Of a DNA stretch of 64,000 bases, positions 37,508 to 46,500 are shown piece after piece. The notes under the pieces were generated by a model. The model was not told where the DNA came from and ran no database searches. It saw only the letters and a program-made list of their open reading frames with translations. The stretch comes from Mycobacterium sp. 852013-51886_SCH5428379 (GTDB lineage Bacteria; Actinomycetota; Actinomycetes; Mycobacteriales; Mycobacteriaceae), in NCBI RefSeq assembly GCF_001665575.1, contig NZ_LZSU01000007.1, forward strand, positions 54,909-118,908, written 5' to 3'. A program made the position numbers and the translations under genes. Positions within the stretch are counted from its first letter, which is position 1. Every line of letters begins with the position of its first letter.

Positions 37508-37876
37508 GTGACCGCTCGCTTCGCGCTGACCGCCGCCGGTGCCGTACTGGCCGCAATCGTGCTGGCCCCACCGGCAGCAGGCGGGCCGAGCTACGGCAGC
37601 AACGGGGTGTTCGGCGTCGACACCGTGGCCTCACGGGGCTGGGCGACGGCATACATACCGCCGGGGCGCTACCGCGTCGACCAGGCCCCCTCGATGCCGC
37701 CGTACCAGAGTGCACCCGGATTCTGGCTGCGCTGCAACGCATTCCCATGCACTGTCGACGTGGGCGGCAACATCATCGCCAGGGGCGACGCGATCCGGGA
37801 CGTGCCGACCTTCGTCGACATCGCCCCGGGCGACGCGGGTGTGCGGCTCTACAACGTCACGCTGACCCGCGTCTGA
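37508..37876 (+). CDS. Small secreted protein, unknown
   Basis: 122 aa from GTG 37508. Signal peptide: TARFALTAAGAVLAAIVLAPPAAGG, cleavage near residue 25. The mature domain (about 97 aa) has aromatic and Gly/Pro-rich strands with two Cys (LRCNAFPCTVDVGG), probably a disulfide-linked beta structure. Such small exported proteins are common in mycobacteria. Function unknown. Confidence 0.8.
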   Translation: MTARFALTAAGAVLAAIVLAPPAAGGPSYGSNGVFGVDTVASRGWATAYIPPGRYRVDQAPSMPPYQSAPGFWLRCNAFPCTVDVGGNIIARGDAIRDVPTFVDIAPGDAGVRLYNVTLTRV

Positions 37877-37890
37877 GGCTCACCTTTCCG

Positions 37891-37951
37891 CGCGAAACAG
37901 CATTCCCGGCTGCCAAAGCCGAGGCGTGAGCGACGGGAATGCTATTTCGCG
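37891..37951. terminator. Bidirectional terminator hairpin
   Basis: 18-bp stem with one mismatch: 37891-37908 pairs with 37934-37951, 25-nt loop. It lies between the convergent secreted-protein and MarR genes, and the MarR stop codon (37942-37944) is inside the right arm. Confidence 0.7.
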
Positions 37952-38373
37952 GCGGCGGGGCCGGCCAGTTTGGCCAACGTCACGCGCAACGCCGCGAGCT
38001 CGCCGGCGTCGAGTCGGTCGAACACATCGGGCGCCGGGTCGTGGATCGCGTCGATGGTGGCCAGCACCGCACGGCCGGCGTCGGTCAGCGACACGGTCTT
38101 GCAGCGACGGTTGGCCGGATCGACCGTCCGCACGACCAGCCCGCGCTTCTCGAGATCGTTGACGGCGACCGTGGTGGCCGGGGCGTCCATCGTCGCGGCC
38201 GTCGCGAGTTGTTTGACGGTGAGCGGGTGTGCGGCCAACCGGCGTAGCACCCGAATCCTGCTGAACGGCAACCCGGTTCGCTCGATGACGGAGCGCTTCC
38301 AGCTGTCCCGGTTGTCGATCACCAGGGCCGCCATCGTGCGCCAGACCTCATCGGCGAGCCCGTCAGCCGGCAC
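37942..38373 (-). CDS. MarR-family transcriptional regulator
   Basis: 143 aa, winged helix: FSRIRVLRRLAAHPLTVKQLATAATMDAPATTVAVNDLEKRGLVVRTVDPANRRCKTVSLTDAGR. Start GTG 38373 lies 10 nt inside the end of the MFS gene, so both are probably on one transcript; the regulator likely senses the drug or metabolite that the transporter exports and controls their shared promoter (candidate sites 39815-39838). Confidence 0.88.
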   Translation of the reverse strand: MPADGLADEVWRTMAALVIDNRDSWKRSVIERTGLPFSRIRVLRRLAAHPLTVKQLATAATMDAPATTVAVNDLEKRGLVVRTVDPANRRCKTVSLTDAGRAVLATIDAIHDPAPDVFDRLDAGELAALRVTLAKLAGPAAAK

Positions 38374-39811
38374 GGACCCGCTCCGCGTCCCCGGCGGCGA
38401 TCAGCGGTGCGAGCCGCTCGGCGGACCGCAACCCGCGCTGGGACGTCGACAGGACGCCGAGGGCGAGGATCACGAGCCCGAAGCCGGTGAACACCAGCCA
38501 CAGCGGGCGCGCGGCCGCCGCGAAGTCGACGCCCTCGTTCGCGAGCGCCGCACCGGCCACCGAACCACACAGCGCCACACCTAGACTCACGCCGACCTGT
38601 CGGCTGGTCGAGGCGATCGCCGACGCCGCACCCGCACGGTCGGTGGGCATCCCGCTGACGGCCGCGTTCGTGATCGGCGCGTTGACCATCGAGAACCCGA
38701 TGCCGAAGACGGCGAACACGATCAGCAACCACCACACCGGCGTCGTCGCACTCAGACCGATGAGCATGACCGTCGCCGCAGTGATCAGCGTGCCGGCCAC
38801 CAGCAGCGACGGGCGGGCGCCGAAGCGGCCGACCAGCCGACCCGACAGCGGTGAGAACACCAGCGCGCCGACCGCGACCGGCAGATAGATCAGGCCGGTG
38901 TGCACGGCCGAGAAGCCGCGCTGGCCCTGCAGATACAGCGACATCATGAACAGGAACGCACCCCAGGAGGCAAACGCGCAGACCGCGATCGCGGTAGCCG
39001 AGGCGAACGGAATGCTCTGGAAGAACCGCAGATCGATGAATGGGTCCCGGCGCCGCGACTCGTAGCGCAGGAACGCCAGTAGGGCGAGCACGGCGGCGAC
39101 GGCGATCGCGATGACCACCGGGCTGCCCCAGCCCAGCCCCGGTCCCTCGATGAGCACGAACACGAGCCCGAACAGGAACGCCATGCCCAGGAGCTGACCC
39201 ACCGGATCGACGTCGCGCATCGCGACCGACCGCGACTCCGGGACGAAGACGGCCGTCAGGACGATCGCCAGCGCGCAGATCGGCAGGTTGATCCAGAACA
39301 CCGCGCGCCAGTCGACGTACTCGATGAGCACCCCGCCGACGATCGGGCCGAGGGCCATCGAGATGCCGACGACCCCGCCCCACACACCGATCGCGCGGGC
39401 CCGTTCGACGCGGCCGGTGAACACCTGCGTGATGATCGACATCGCGACCGGGTTGAGCATCGACCCGCCGACGGCCTGCAGGAACCGGGCCGCGATCAGC
39501 GTTTCGATGTTGGGCGCGAGGCTGCACAGCAGTGAGCCGACGGCGAACACAGCCAACCCGATGTGGAAGGTGCGACGCCGGCCGATGCGATCGGCCGTCG
39601 CGCCGGCCAGCAGCAGCAGTGACGCCAGCACCAGGGTGTAGACGTCGATGACCCACTGCATCTGGGAGGACGACGCGCTCAGATCGGACCGGATGCTGGG
39701 GATCGCGACGTTGACGATCGTCGCGTCCATCGACACGATCAGCAGGCTCAGGCAGCAGGACACCAGAATGATGGCCTTGCGCCGTGCGCTGATGCCGACA
39801 GAGTCACTCAC
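38363..39811 (-). CDS. MFS drug/multidrug exporter (DHA2-like)
   Basis: 483 residues from the TTG at 39814, or 482 from GTG 39811 (better). 14-helix pattern: N-terminal helix [17 protein letters not shown], then D-x-T motif [12 protein letters not shown] of DHA2 transporters. Probably a proton-driven exporter with broad specificity. It overlaps the downstream MarR gene by 11 nt. A short gap with two ACARYTGT-like half-sites precedes it. Confidence 0.88.
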   Translation of the reverse strand: MSDSVGISARRKAIILVSCCLSLLIVSMDATIVNVAIPSIRSDLSASSSQMQWVIDVYTLVLASLLLLAGATADRIGRRRTFHIGLAVFAVGSLLCSLAPNIETLIAARFLQAVGGSMLNPVAMSIITQVFTGRVERARAIGVWGGVVGISMALGPIVGGVLIEYVDWRAVFWINLPICALAIVLTAVFVPESRSVAMRDVDPVGQLLGMAFLFGLVFVLIEGPGLGWGSPVVIAIAVAAVLALLAFLRYESRRRDPFIDLRFFQSIPFASATAIAVCAFASWGAFLFMMSLYLQGQRGFSAVHTGLIYLPVAVGALVFSPLSGRLVGRFGARPSLLVAGTLITAATVMLIGLSATTPVWWLLIVFAVFGIGFSMVNAPITNAAVSGMPTDRAGAASAIASTSRQVGVSLGVALCGSVAGAALANEGVDFAAAARPLWLVFTGFGLVILALGVLSTSQRGLRSAERLAPLIAAGDAERVRAG

Positions 39812-39814
39812 CAA

Positions 39815-39838
39815 ACAATTGTGAAACTACAACTGTTG
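39815..39838. promoter_or_regulatory. Candidate MarR operator upstream of the MFS-marR operon
   Basis: Two 8-mers of the form ACARYTGT on the minus strand (ACAGTTGT and ACAATTGT), about 8 nt apart, directly upstream of the MFS start. The second is a perfect palindrome. Confidence 0.45.
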
Positions 39839-39896
39839 CGGTGGCAACTCCGTCGGCCGCCGAAATCGACGAAATGACGGAGATCACTCGACTTTG

Positions 39897-39919
39897 CCGC
39901 CCGTTTGATCATTTGGGCG
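39897..39919. terminator. Hairpin after gltA2, copy 2 of the repeated element
   Basis: Identical over 23 nt to 9737-9759; CGCCC/GGGCG stem with a 12-nt loop containing TGATCA. It lies 11 nt past the gltA2 stop (minus strand). No U-tract. A downstream tail (CAAAGTCGAGTGA-like on the minus strand) is also shared with copy 1. Confidence 0.55.
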
Positions 39920-39930
39920 AGAAAGCGGAG

Positions 39931-41235
39931 TCAGCGGTTGGCGGAGTCGATGTAGTCGCGTTCGGTGTAGCCGGTGTAGATCTGGCGCGGCCGGCCGATA
40001 CGGCCCGGCTCCGAGTGCATCTCGCGCCAGTGCGCGATCCAGCCGGGCAGCCGGCCGAGCGCGAACAGCACGGTGAACATCCGCGTCGGGAAGCCCATCG
40101 CCCGGTAGATCACCCCGGTGTAGAAGTCGACGTTCGGGTAAAGCTTGCGCTCGACGAAGAAGTCGTCGGTCAGCGCCGCCTCCTCGAGCTGCTTGGCGAT
40201 GTCGAGCAACTCGTCCTCGACGCCGAGCTTGCCCAGGATCTTGTCGGCCTGCTCCTTGACGATGCGCGCCCGCGGGTCGTAGTTCTTGTAGACGCGGTGG
40301 CCGAAGCCCATGAGCTTCACGCCTTCCTCGCGGTCCTTGACCTTGCGGACGAATTCGCGCACGTCGCCGTCGCTCTGCCGGATCTTCTCCAGCATCTCGA
40401 GCACGGCCTGGTTGGCGCCGCCGTGCAGCGGACCCCACAGCGCGTTGATGCCACCGGAGATCGAGGTGAACAGGTTGGCCTGCGAGGAACCCACCAATCG
40501 CACCGTCGACGTCGAGCAGTTCTGCTCATGGTCGGCGTGCAGGATCAGGAGCATGTCCAGGGCCCGAACAATCTCCGGGTCGACCTCGTACGGCTCGGCC
40601 GGGAACCCGAACGTCATCCGGAGGAAGTTCTCCACCAGGGTCAGCGAGTTGTCCGGGTAGAGGAACGGCTGACCGGCCGACTTCTTGTACGCGTACGCGG
40701 CGATGGTCGGCATCTTGGCCAACAACCGGATCGTCGACAGCTCCACCTGCTCGTGGTCCATCGGATCCAGCGAATCCTGGTAGTAGGCGCTCAGCGCGTT
40801 GACCGCACTCGAGAGCACTGGCATCGGATGCGCATTGCGCGGGAAGCCGTCGAAGAACCGCTTGAGGTCCTCGTGCAGCAGCGTGTGCCGCTGGATCTTG
40901 GTGGTGAAGTCCTCGAGCTGCTCCGGGGTCGGCAGCTCGCCGTAGATCAGCAGATAGCTGACTTCGATGAACGTCGACTTCTCGGCCAGCTGCTCGATCG
41001 GGTAGCCCCGGTAGCGCAGGATGCCGGCCTCACCGTCGATGTAGGTGATGGCGCTCTTCGTCGAGGCGGTGTTGACGAAACCGCTGTCGAAGGTGGTGTA
41101 TCCGCTCTTGGCCAACAGCGAACCCAGCGCGATGCCGTCGGCGCCCTCAGTCGCGGGGACGACATCCAGTTCGATCTCGCCACCCGGGTAACTGAGGGTG
41201 GCGTGTTCCGTCGCGCTGGACGAGTTTTCGGCCAC
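39931..41235 (-). CDS. gltA2: Citrate synthase GltA2 (main, TCA cycle)
   Basis: 434 aa, GTG start at 41235. Conserved residues: [10 protein letters not shown] (His catalytic), [16 protein letters not shown] (His and Asp region) and [11 protein letters not shown]. Condenses oxaloacetate and acetyl-CoA to citrate. Length and motifs fit the large type II-like actinobacterial enzyme, ortholog of Rv0896. Upstream on the same strand is a TetR gene 45 nt away. Confidence 0.95.
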   Translation of the reverse strand: MAENSSSATEHATLSYPGGEIELDVVPATEGADGIALGSLLAKSGYTTFDSGFVNTASTKSAITYIDGEAGILRYRGYPIEQLAEKSTFIEVSYLLIYGELPTPEQLEDFTTKIQRHTLLHEDLKRFFDGFPRNAHPMPVLSSAVNALSAYYQDSLDPMDHEQVELSTIRLLAKMPTIAAYAYKKSAGQPFLYPDNSLTLVENFLRMTFGFPAEPYEVDPEIVRALDMLLILHADHEQNCSTSTVRLVGSSQANLFTSISGGINALWGPLHGGANQAVLEMLEKIRQSDGDVREFVRKVKDREEGVKLMGFGHRVYKNYDPRARIVKEQADKILGKLGVEDELLDIAKQLEEAALTDDFFVERKLYPNVDFYTGVIYRAMGFPTRMFTVLFALGRLPGWIAHWREMHSEPGRIGRPRQIYTGYTERDYIDSANR

Positions 41236-41280
41236 GGGAAATCCCTTCTGAGCTGGTCGACAGGGCGAGGGGTACCCCCC

Positions 41281-41967
41281 TCACCGAAGGTAGTCGCTAT
41301 TGTCGCGCACCGCCTGCGGGGCTGAGTCACCGGTGTCCCATGGCGCCCACAACCGGGCGAACATCGCGTAGGTGTCGCGCAGCCGGCGACACAGCACCGC
41401 CGGCTCGATGGGGTCGCCACCGGGCAGCCCCATTCCCCGGAAGGACGTCGCGAACAGCAGCGTCCACGCGTCGGCGACCAGGCGCACCGCCCGGTGGTCG
41501 AGCGGTAACCCCATCCGCCGCGCCAACACCACGACCGTCGCCTTCTCGGCAGGTTCGGGGGTGAACGCGAAAGCCGCGGTGTTGAAGGTCTGCGACGCGT
41601 TGACGATCGAGATCAGCACCGCCATCCGGTTGAACGCGCCCGGTCCGTTGGGCGCGTCGGGGGCGAAGATCTCCAGCTGCGTGCGCAACAGCGCCTCGAG
41701 TTCGGGGATGTCGGTCGGCTGTTCGGCCAGCACGGCCGCCATGTCCTCATCGATCTCGTCGGCGAACGCCGCGATCACCGCTTCCTTGCTCGGGAAGTAG
41801 CGGTTGAAGGTGCGCGCGGAGACCTCGGCGGCCGCGGCGATCTGCTCGACGGTGGTGTTGTCGTAGCCCTGGCGGACACACAGATCGGCGGCGGCGTCGA
41901 TCAGCGTCGTGCGGGTCCGGCGCTTCTTGCGTTCCCGTAGACCGAGCGCCGCTGATTCGTCGACCAC
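41281..41967 (-). CDS. TetR-family regulator (first of a tandem pair)
   Basis: 228 aa, GTG 41967. N-terminal [57 protein letters not shown] is close to the next TetR gene ([26 protein letters not shown]), so the two are paralogues. Ends 45 nt before gltA2. A palindrome ACGCAT-CCT-ATGCGT lies 3 nt upstream of the start. Confidence 0.88.
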   Translation of the reverse strand: MVDESAALGLRERKKRRTRTTLIDAAADLCVRQGYDNTTVEQIAAAAEVSARTFNRYFPSKEAVIAAFADEIDEDMAAVLAEQPTDIPELEALLRTQLEIFAPDAPNGPGAFNRMAVLISIVNASQTFNTAAFAFTPEPAEKATVVVLARRMGLPLDHRAVRLVADAWTLLFATSFRGMGLPGGDPIEPAVLCRRLRDTYAMFARLWAPWDTGDSAPQAVRDNSDYLR

Positions 41968-41969
41968 GC

Positions 41970-41984
41970 ACGCATCCTATGCGT
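41970..41984. promoter_or_regulatory. Palindrome at the first TetR start
   Basis: ACGCAT-CCT-ATGCGT, perfect. Candidate auto-operator 2 nt upstream of the GTG 41967. Confidence 0.5.
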
Positions 41985-42023
41985 CTGCGGCCGACGGTCC
42001 GGCCTGGCAGTACGCGGGAGACG

Positions 42024-42689
42024 TCACCGCCGCGGCAGTCCCACGGTGACCGTCAGGAACCGCTGGAAGCTGTCGTCGATGCGGTGCGCCATCAGGTCCG
42101 GACCCAACGGATGGCCATCGATGTCGTCGACGAGGTCGTAGCAGGCGGTGGCGATGATGGCCGACGTCACCGACAGCGCGATGCGCACGTTCCGATCGTC
42201 CGGGTCGGTACCCATCCGGGCCGCCATCGCGGCGAGCACCCGGCCGGACCGGAACTCCGCCGCGGGCAGTCGCAGCGATTCGGTTGAGTTCAGGATGCGC
42301 AACATGGTCGCGATCCGTTCGGGGGTGATGGTGATGGTGTCGTCTTCACCGACCGCGCGCAGGACGTCGACGTGCGACCGGTACAGCGCTTCGAGCGGGG
42401 ACGCGTCGGCGGGCACGGCCTCCAGGCGGTCGGCCACCGCGTCGGCGAAGTCGTCGAGCAGCGTCAGCAGCACCGCTTCTTTGGAGGCGAAGTAGCGGCT
42501 GAACGTGCGGGGCGAGACGTCGGCGAGCGCCGCGATCTGTTCGACGGTGGTGCCATCGAAGCCCTGACGCCCGCACAGTTCGATGGCGGCGTCGACGAGT
42601 GTGGCGCGCGTCCGTAGCTTCTTGCGTTCGCGCAGACCGACATCCGGTGCGCCGACGTCTTCAGCCACGGTTCGGATGCTATCGCGCAT
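42024..42689 (-). CDS. TetR-family regulator (second of a tandem pair)
   Basis: 221 aa, ATG 42689. [60 protein letters not shown], paralogous to the gene at 41281-41967. It has its own palindrome at the start codon and does not overlap any transporter gene. Ligand and targets unknown; the neighbours are an MFS exporter and the paralogue. Confidence 0.88.
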   Translation of the reverse strand: MRDSIRTVAEDVGAPDVGLRERKKLRTRATLVDAAIELCGRQGFDGTTVEQIAALADVSPRTFSRYFASKEAVLLTLLDDFADAVADRLEAVPADASPLEALYRSHVDVLRAVGEDDTITITPERIATMLRILNSTESLRLPAAEFRSGRVLAAMAARMGTDPDDRNVRIALSVTSAIIATACYDLVDDIDGHPLGPDLMAHRIDDSFQRFLTVTVGLPRR

Positions 42690-42691
42690 CC
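42674..42691. promoter_or_regulatory. Palindrome over the second TetR start codon
   Basis: GGATGC-N6-GCATCC, perfect, overlapping the ATG of the gene at 42689. A further near-palindrome with ATGCGT (42707-42719) is upstream. Candidate auto-operator. Confidence 0.45.
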
Positions 42692-42736
42692 GCGACGCCC
42701 ATGGGTGTTATGGCATACGACGCATATCGCCGGTGG

Positions 42737-44029
42737 TCATCCTTTGTCACCTTCCGGCAGTTTCGGGGCGCCGACGCGATAGCGCACGAACGCCGGGGCG
42801 AGGGCGGCGGCGACCAGCACACCGATCACGACGAGAGCACCGCCGCCGGCGGCGGCGAGGGTGGTCCCGACCGCCGCGGCGGCCGCGCCGTGGGCGACGT
42901 CGGCCACGCGCGGACCGCCCGCGACCACGACGACGAACACGCCCTGCAGGCGGCCGCGGACGTCATCGGAGGCGGCCTGCTGCAGGATCGTCGAGCGGAA
43001 CGCGGCCGACACCATGTCGGCCGCCCCGCCGATGGCCAGGAACAGCAGCGCCACCCACAGCAGGACACCGACGTGGCCGTCGGCGAATCCGCACGCCACA
43101 CCGAAACCGACCATCGCCAACCCCCACACGACAATCGAGCCGACCACCGCCAGACCCTGCCGCCGCACCCGCGGCAGCCAGCCGGAGAACACCCCGCCGG
43201 CGACGGCGCCCACCGACATCGCCGCGGCGAGCAGCGCGATCACGGTGCCGCCCTCGACCGGGCCGCCGAAGCTCTCGTGGGCGATCTGCGGGAACAGCGC
43301 CCGCGGCATCCCGAAGATCATCGCGATGAGGTCGACGACGAACGACATCAGCACCACGCGGTTGCCTGCCAGATACCGGAAACCGTCGAGTACGGCGGTC
43401 AGCCCGAATCGGGCCGCGCCCGCGGCGGCTGTCGGCGGGATGGGCGACAGCCGGAAGGTCGCCCATATCGGTGCGATACAGGTGGCGGCGTCGATCAGGT
43501 AGAGCGTCGACAGATCCACCCAGTGCAGCATCACCCCGGCCAGTAGCGGGCCGACGATCGCACCGAACTGGAACACCGTCATGTTCAGCGAATTCGCCGC
43601 GGGCAGTTGATCTTCGGGCACCATGCGCGGGATGGCCGCCGCCCGAGTCGGCGAGTTCACCGCATAGAACGCCTGCTGAACCGACAGCAGGCTGAGCACC
43701 ACCCACACGTTGTTCAGCGCGAGCGCGGCCTGCAGCCACAGCAGCACCGACGCCGCCGCCAACCCGCACGAGGTGATGATCAGCAGTGCGCGGCGGTCCA
43801 TCGCGTCGGCCAGCGCACCGCCCCACAGCCCGAACACCACCAGCGGCACGAGCGCGAACAGCCCGGCCAGACCGACGTAGGCCGAGCTCTGGGTCAGCGC
43901 GTAGAGCTGCACCGGCACCGCGAAGATCGTGAGGTTGGCGCCGATGACGGTCGGGATGCCGGCCACCCACAGCCGGCGGAAGTCCGGCGTCCTCAGCGGT
44001 GTGGTGTCGGCGAAGAGACCCCGCGCCAC
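42737..44029 (-). CDS. MFS transporter (EntS/tetracycline-exporter-like)
   Basis: 430 aa, GTG 44029. N-terminal FRRLWVAGIPTVIGANLTIFAVPVQLYALTQSSAYVGLAGLFALVPL, then GGALADAMDRRALL (MFS motif A). About 12 membrane helices. Resembles exporters with enterobactin-exporter-like N-termini. Immediately downstream of pdxH with no spacing (44029/44030). Confidence 0.87.
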   Translation of the reverse strand: MARGLFADTTPLRTPDFRRLWVAGIPTVIGANLTIFAVPVQLYALTQSSAYVGLAGLFALVPLVVFGLWGGALADAMDRRALLIITSCGLAAASVLLWLQAALALNNVWVVLSLLSVQQAFYAVNSPTRAAAIPRMVPEDQLPAANSLNMTVFQFGAIVGPLLAGVMLHWVDLSTLYLIDAATCIAPIWATFRLSPIPPTAAAGAARFGLTAVLDGFRYLAGNRVVLMSFVVDLIAMIFGMPRALFPQIAHESFGGPVEGGTVIALLAAAMSVGAVAGGVFSGWLPRVRRQGLAVVGSIVVWGLAMVGFGVACGFADGHVGVLLWVALLFLAIGGAADMVSAAFRSTILQQAASDDVRGRLQGVFVVVVAGGPRVADVAHGAAAAAVGTTLAAAGGGALVVIGVLVAAALAPAFVRYRVGAPKLPEGDKG

Positions 44030-44692
44030 CTACGGTTGAAGCCGCTCGACGCGGCCGCCCGTCACTCGAATCCTGTTGTGCACCCGGTTCTCCCGGCCCT
44101 GCCAGAACTCGACCACCTCGGGCTCGATCAGATAGCCGCCCCAGTTCGGCGGAACCGGCACCTGCTCGTGCCCGTCGAAGCGTGCGGTGACCTCGGCCAG
44201 TTGATCGAGCAGAGCCTGCCGCGAGGCGATCGGGTGTGACTGGTGCGACGCCCACGCGCCGAGCTGCGATCCCCTGGGACGCGTGGCCCAGTAGTCCGCG
44301 GTGGCCGCCGCGGACACCTTGTGCACCGCGCCGCGCACATGCACCTGACGGCCGAGGGCGTACCACGGGAAGGTGGCCGACGCGTAGGGCGTCGCCGCGA
44401 GGTCCTGCCCCTTGGCCGATCCATAGTTGGTGAAGAAGGTGAGGCCGGTGTCGTCCACGCCCTTGCACAGCACCGTGCGGGTCACCGGGCGCCCCTGGGC
44501 GTCGACCGTGCCGACCACCATGGCGTTCGGTTCGGACAGACCGGCCTTCTCGGCGTCGGCCATCCACCTGCCGAGCAGGGCCACCCAGCCGTCGGACACC
44601 CAGTCGGCATCCAGGTCGGGGCTGCCGTCCTTCTCCACCGAGCCGTACTCCACCCGCATCGCCGCCAAGTGCTCGTTCTCGAGCTCTGTCAC
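44030..44692 (-). CDS. pdxH: Pyridoxamine 5'-phosphate oxidase
   Basis: 220 aa from GTG 44692 ([19 protein letters not shown]). FMN-binding split-barrel: [53 protein letters not shown] and [15 protein letters not shown], and the C-terminal RVHNRIRV. Oxidises PNP/PMP to pyridoxal 5'-phosphate. Divergent from citA. Coupled to the MFS gene. Confidence 0.92.
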   Translation of the reverse strand: MTELENEHLAAMRVEYGSVEKDGSPDLDADWVSDGWVALLGRWMADAEKAGLSEPNAMVVGTVDAQGRPVTRTVLCKGVDDTGLTFFTNYGSAKGQDLAATPYASATFPWYALGRQVHVRGAVHKVSAAATADYWATRPRGSQLGAWASHQSHPIASRQALLDQLAEVTARFDGHEQVPVPPNWGGYLIEPEVVEFWQGRENRVHNRIRVTGGRVERLQP

Positions 44693-44754
44693 CGCGTCAA
44701 CGCTACGCCCGACCGCTGCCCACAGCGGGACGGGCCGGGTGCGAGAATCGGCCC

Positions 44755-45885
44755 ATGACCGAGACGTCATCGCCGGTGCCGGAGGACTTCATCGCGGGGC
44801 TGGAGGGTGTGGTGGCCTTCACCACCGAGATCGCCGAACCGGACAAGGACGGCGGCGCCCTGCGCTACCGCGGGGTGGACATCGAGGACCTGGTCGGACG
44901 CCGCGTCACGTTCGGTGACGTGTGGGCGCTGCTGGTGGACGGGGCCTTCGACGCCGGGCTGACGCCGGCCGAACCGTTCCCGCTGCCGATCCACAGCGGC
45001 GACGTCCGGGTCGACGTGCAGGCGGGTCTGGCGATGCTCGCCCCGATCTGGGGATACCGGCCGCTTCTCGACATCGACGACGACACCGCCCGAGCTCAGC
45101 TCGCCCGCGCCTCGGTGATGGCGCTGTCCTACGTCGCGCAGTCGGCCCGCGGTATCTACCAGCCCGCCGTGCCGCAGCGCGCCATCGACGAATGCAGCAC
45201 GGTCACAGAACGTTTCATGACCCGGTGGAAGGGTGAACCGGATCCGCGGCACGTCGAGGCGATCGACGCCTACTGGGTCTCGGCCGCCGAACACGGGATG
45301 AACGCGTCGACGTTCACGGCCCGGGTGATCGCCTCCACCGGTGCCGACGTCGCCGCCGCGCTGTCGGGTGCCGTCGGCGCGATGAGCGGACCGCTGCACG
45401 GCGGGGCGCCGGCCCGGGTACTGCCGATGATCGAGGAGGTCGAACGGACCGGCGACGCCCGCGCGGTGGTCAGGGACATCCTCGACCGTGGCGACAAGCT
45501 GATGGGATTCGGTCACCGCGTCTACCGCGCGCAGGACCCGCGGGCGCGGGTGCTGCGGGCCACCGCCGAACGCCTCGAGGCGCCGCGCTACGAGGTCGCC
45601 GTAGCGCTCGAACAGGCGGCGCTCGCCGAGTTGCGCGAACGACGCCCCGACCGCGCGATCGAGACGAACGTCGAATTCTGGGCGGCCGTGATGCTGGACT
45701 TCGCCGAAGTGCCGCCGTCGATGATGCCCGCGATGTTCACGTGCGGACGCACCGCGGGCTGGTGTGCGCACATCCTCGAGCAGAAGCGCCTCGGCAAGCT
45801 GGTCCGGCCGTCGGCGATCTACGTCGGGCCGGCGCCGCGCAGCCTGGAATCGGTCCCGGGGTGGGACCGCATCAAGACATCGTGA
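44755..45885 (+). CDS. citA: Citrate synthase CitA (second isozyme)
   Basis: 376 aa, ATG 44755. Citrate synthase fold: [30 protein letters not shown] and the catalytic region [18 protein letters not shown]. Shorter than GltA2 and of the Rv0889c type, thought to be a secondary synthase or methylcitrate-like enzyme. Its stop overlaps the next start (GTGA). Confidence 0.93.
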   Translation: MTETSSPVPEDFIAGLEGVVAFTTEIAEPDKDGGALRYRGVDIEDLVGRRVTFGDVWALLVDGAFDAGLTPAEPFPLPIHSGDVRVDVQAGLAMLAPIWGYRPLLDIDDDTARAQLARASVMALSYVAQSARGIYQPAVPQRAIDECSTVTERFMTRWKGEPDPRHVEAIDAYWVSAAEHGMNASTFTARVIASTGADVAAALSGAVGAMSGPLHGGAPARVLPMIEEVERTGDARAVVRDILDRGDKLMGFGHRVYRAQDPRARVLRATAERLEAPRYEVAVALEQAALAELRERRPDRAIETNVEFWAAVMLDFAEVPPSMMPAMFTCGRTAGWCAHILEQKRLGKLVRPSAIYVGPAPRSLESVPGWDRIKTS

Positions 45886-46499
45886 CCACCGCCGCATATC
45901 AGCAGTTCGTTTCTGCGGCAGATGGTTTCGCGCGCCTGGTCGCGGAACTGCCGGCGGGATGCTGGGACGCTCCGGGTTTGGGTGAGTGGGATCTGCGGGC
46001 TCTGGTCGGTCACACCTCGCGTTCGCTGATCACCGTCAGCACCTACCTCGGCACCACCGCGGCAAATGAGGATGTCCGCACCCCCGCCGAGTACTACCGA
46101 CAGGTCACGCCCGAGGCCCTGGGCATCGATCCGGCCGCCGTGGCGGAACGGGGCCGGCAGGCAGGTCGTGACCTCGGCGACGATCCGGTGGCCACCGTCG
46201 ATCGGTTGGTCGAGCGGGCGCTGGCCGACGCGGCCGCGGCGGGCGATCCGCTGATCGAGGTGATCGGCGGGATGGGCATCCGGTTGAGCACCTACCTGCC
46301 GACGCGGACGTTCGAACTGGTGGTGCACGGACTGGACATCGCCCGTGCGGCCGGGGTGCCGTACGCCCCGCCGCCCGATGCGCTGGCGGCCGCGGTCGAC
46401 CTGGCGGCGCAGGTCGCCGTCGCCTCCGGGCATGGACCGGCCGTGCTGCTGGCGCTGACCGGACGGGCGTCGCTGCCGACCGGCTTCAGCATCGTCTGA
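45882..46499 (+). CDS. Maleylpyruvate isomerase-family (DinB-like, mycothiol-type) protein
   Basis: 205 aa from GTG 45882. N-terminal four-helix domain of the MDMPI/DinB type: FARLVAELPAGCWDAPGLGEWDLRALVGHTSRSL, with conserved His (GHTSR); further helical domain with RTFELVVHGLDIARA (His). These proteins bind divalent metals and often use mycothiol. GTGA-coupled to citA. Substrate unknown. Confidence 0.85.
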   Translation: MTTAAYQQFVSAADGFARLVAELPAGCWDAPGLGEWDLRALVGHTSRSLITVSTYLGTTAANEDVRTPAEYYRQVTPEALGIDPAAVAERGRQAGRDLGDDPVATVDRLVERALADAAAAGDPLIEVIGGMGIRLSTYLPTRTFELVVHGLDIARAAGVPYAPPPDALAAAVDLAAQVAVASGHGPAVLLALTGRASLPTGFSIV

Positions 46500-46500
46500 G

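Noticed and set aside
41260..41282. Short GAGGGG/CCCCTC hairpin between TetR and gltA2
   Set aside because: Only a 6-bp stem, no tail, and it overlaps the TetR gene end; too weak to call a terminator.
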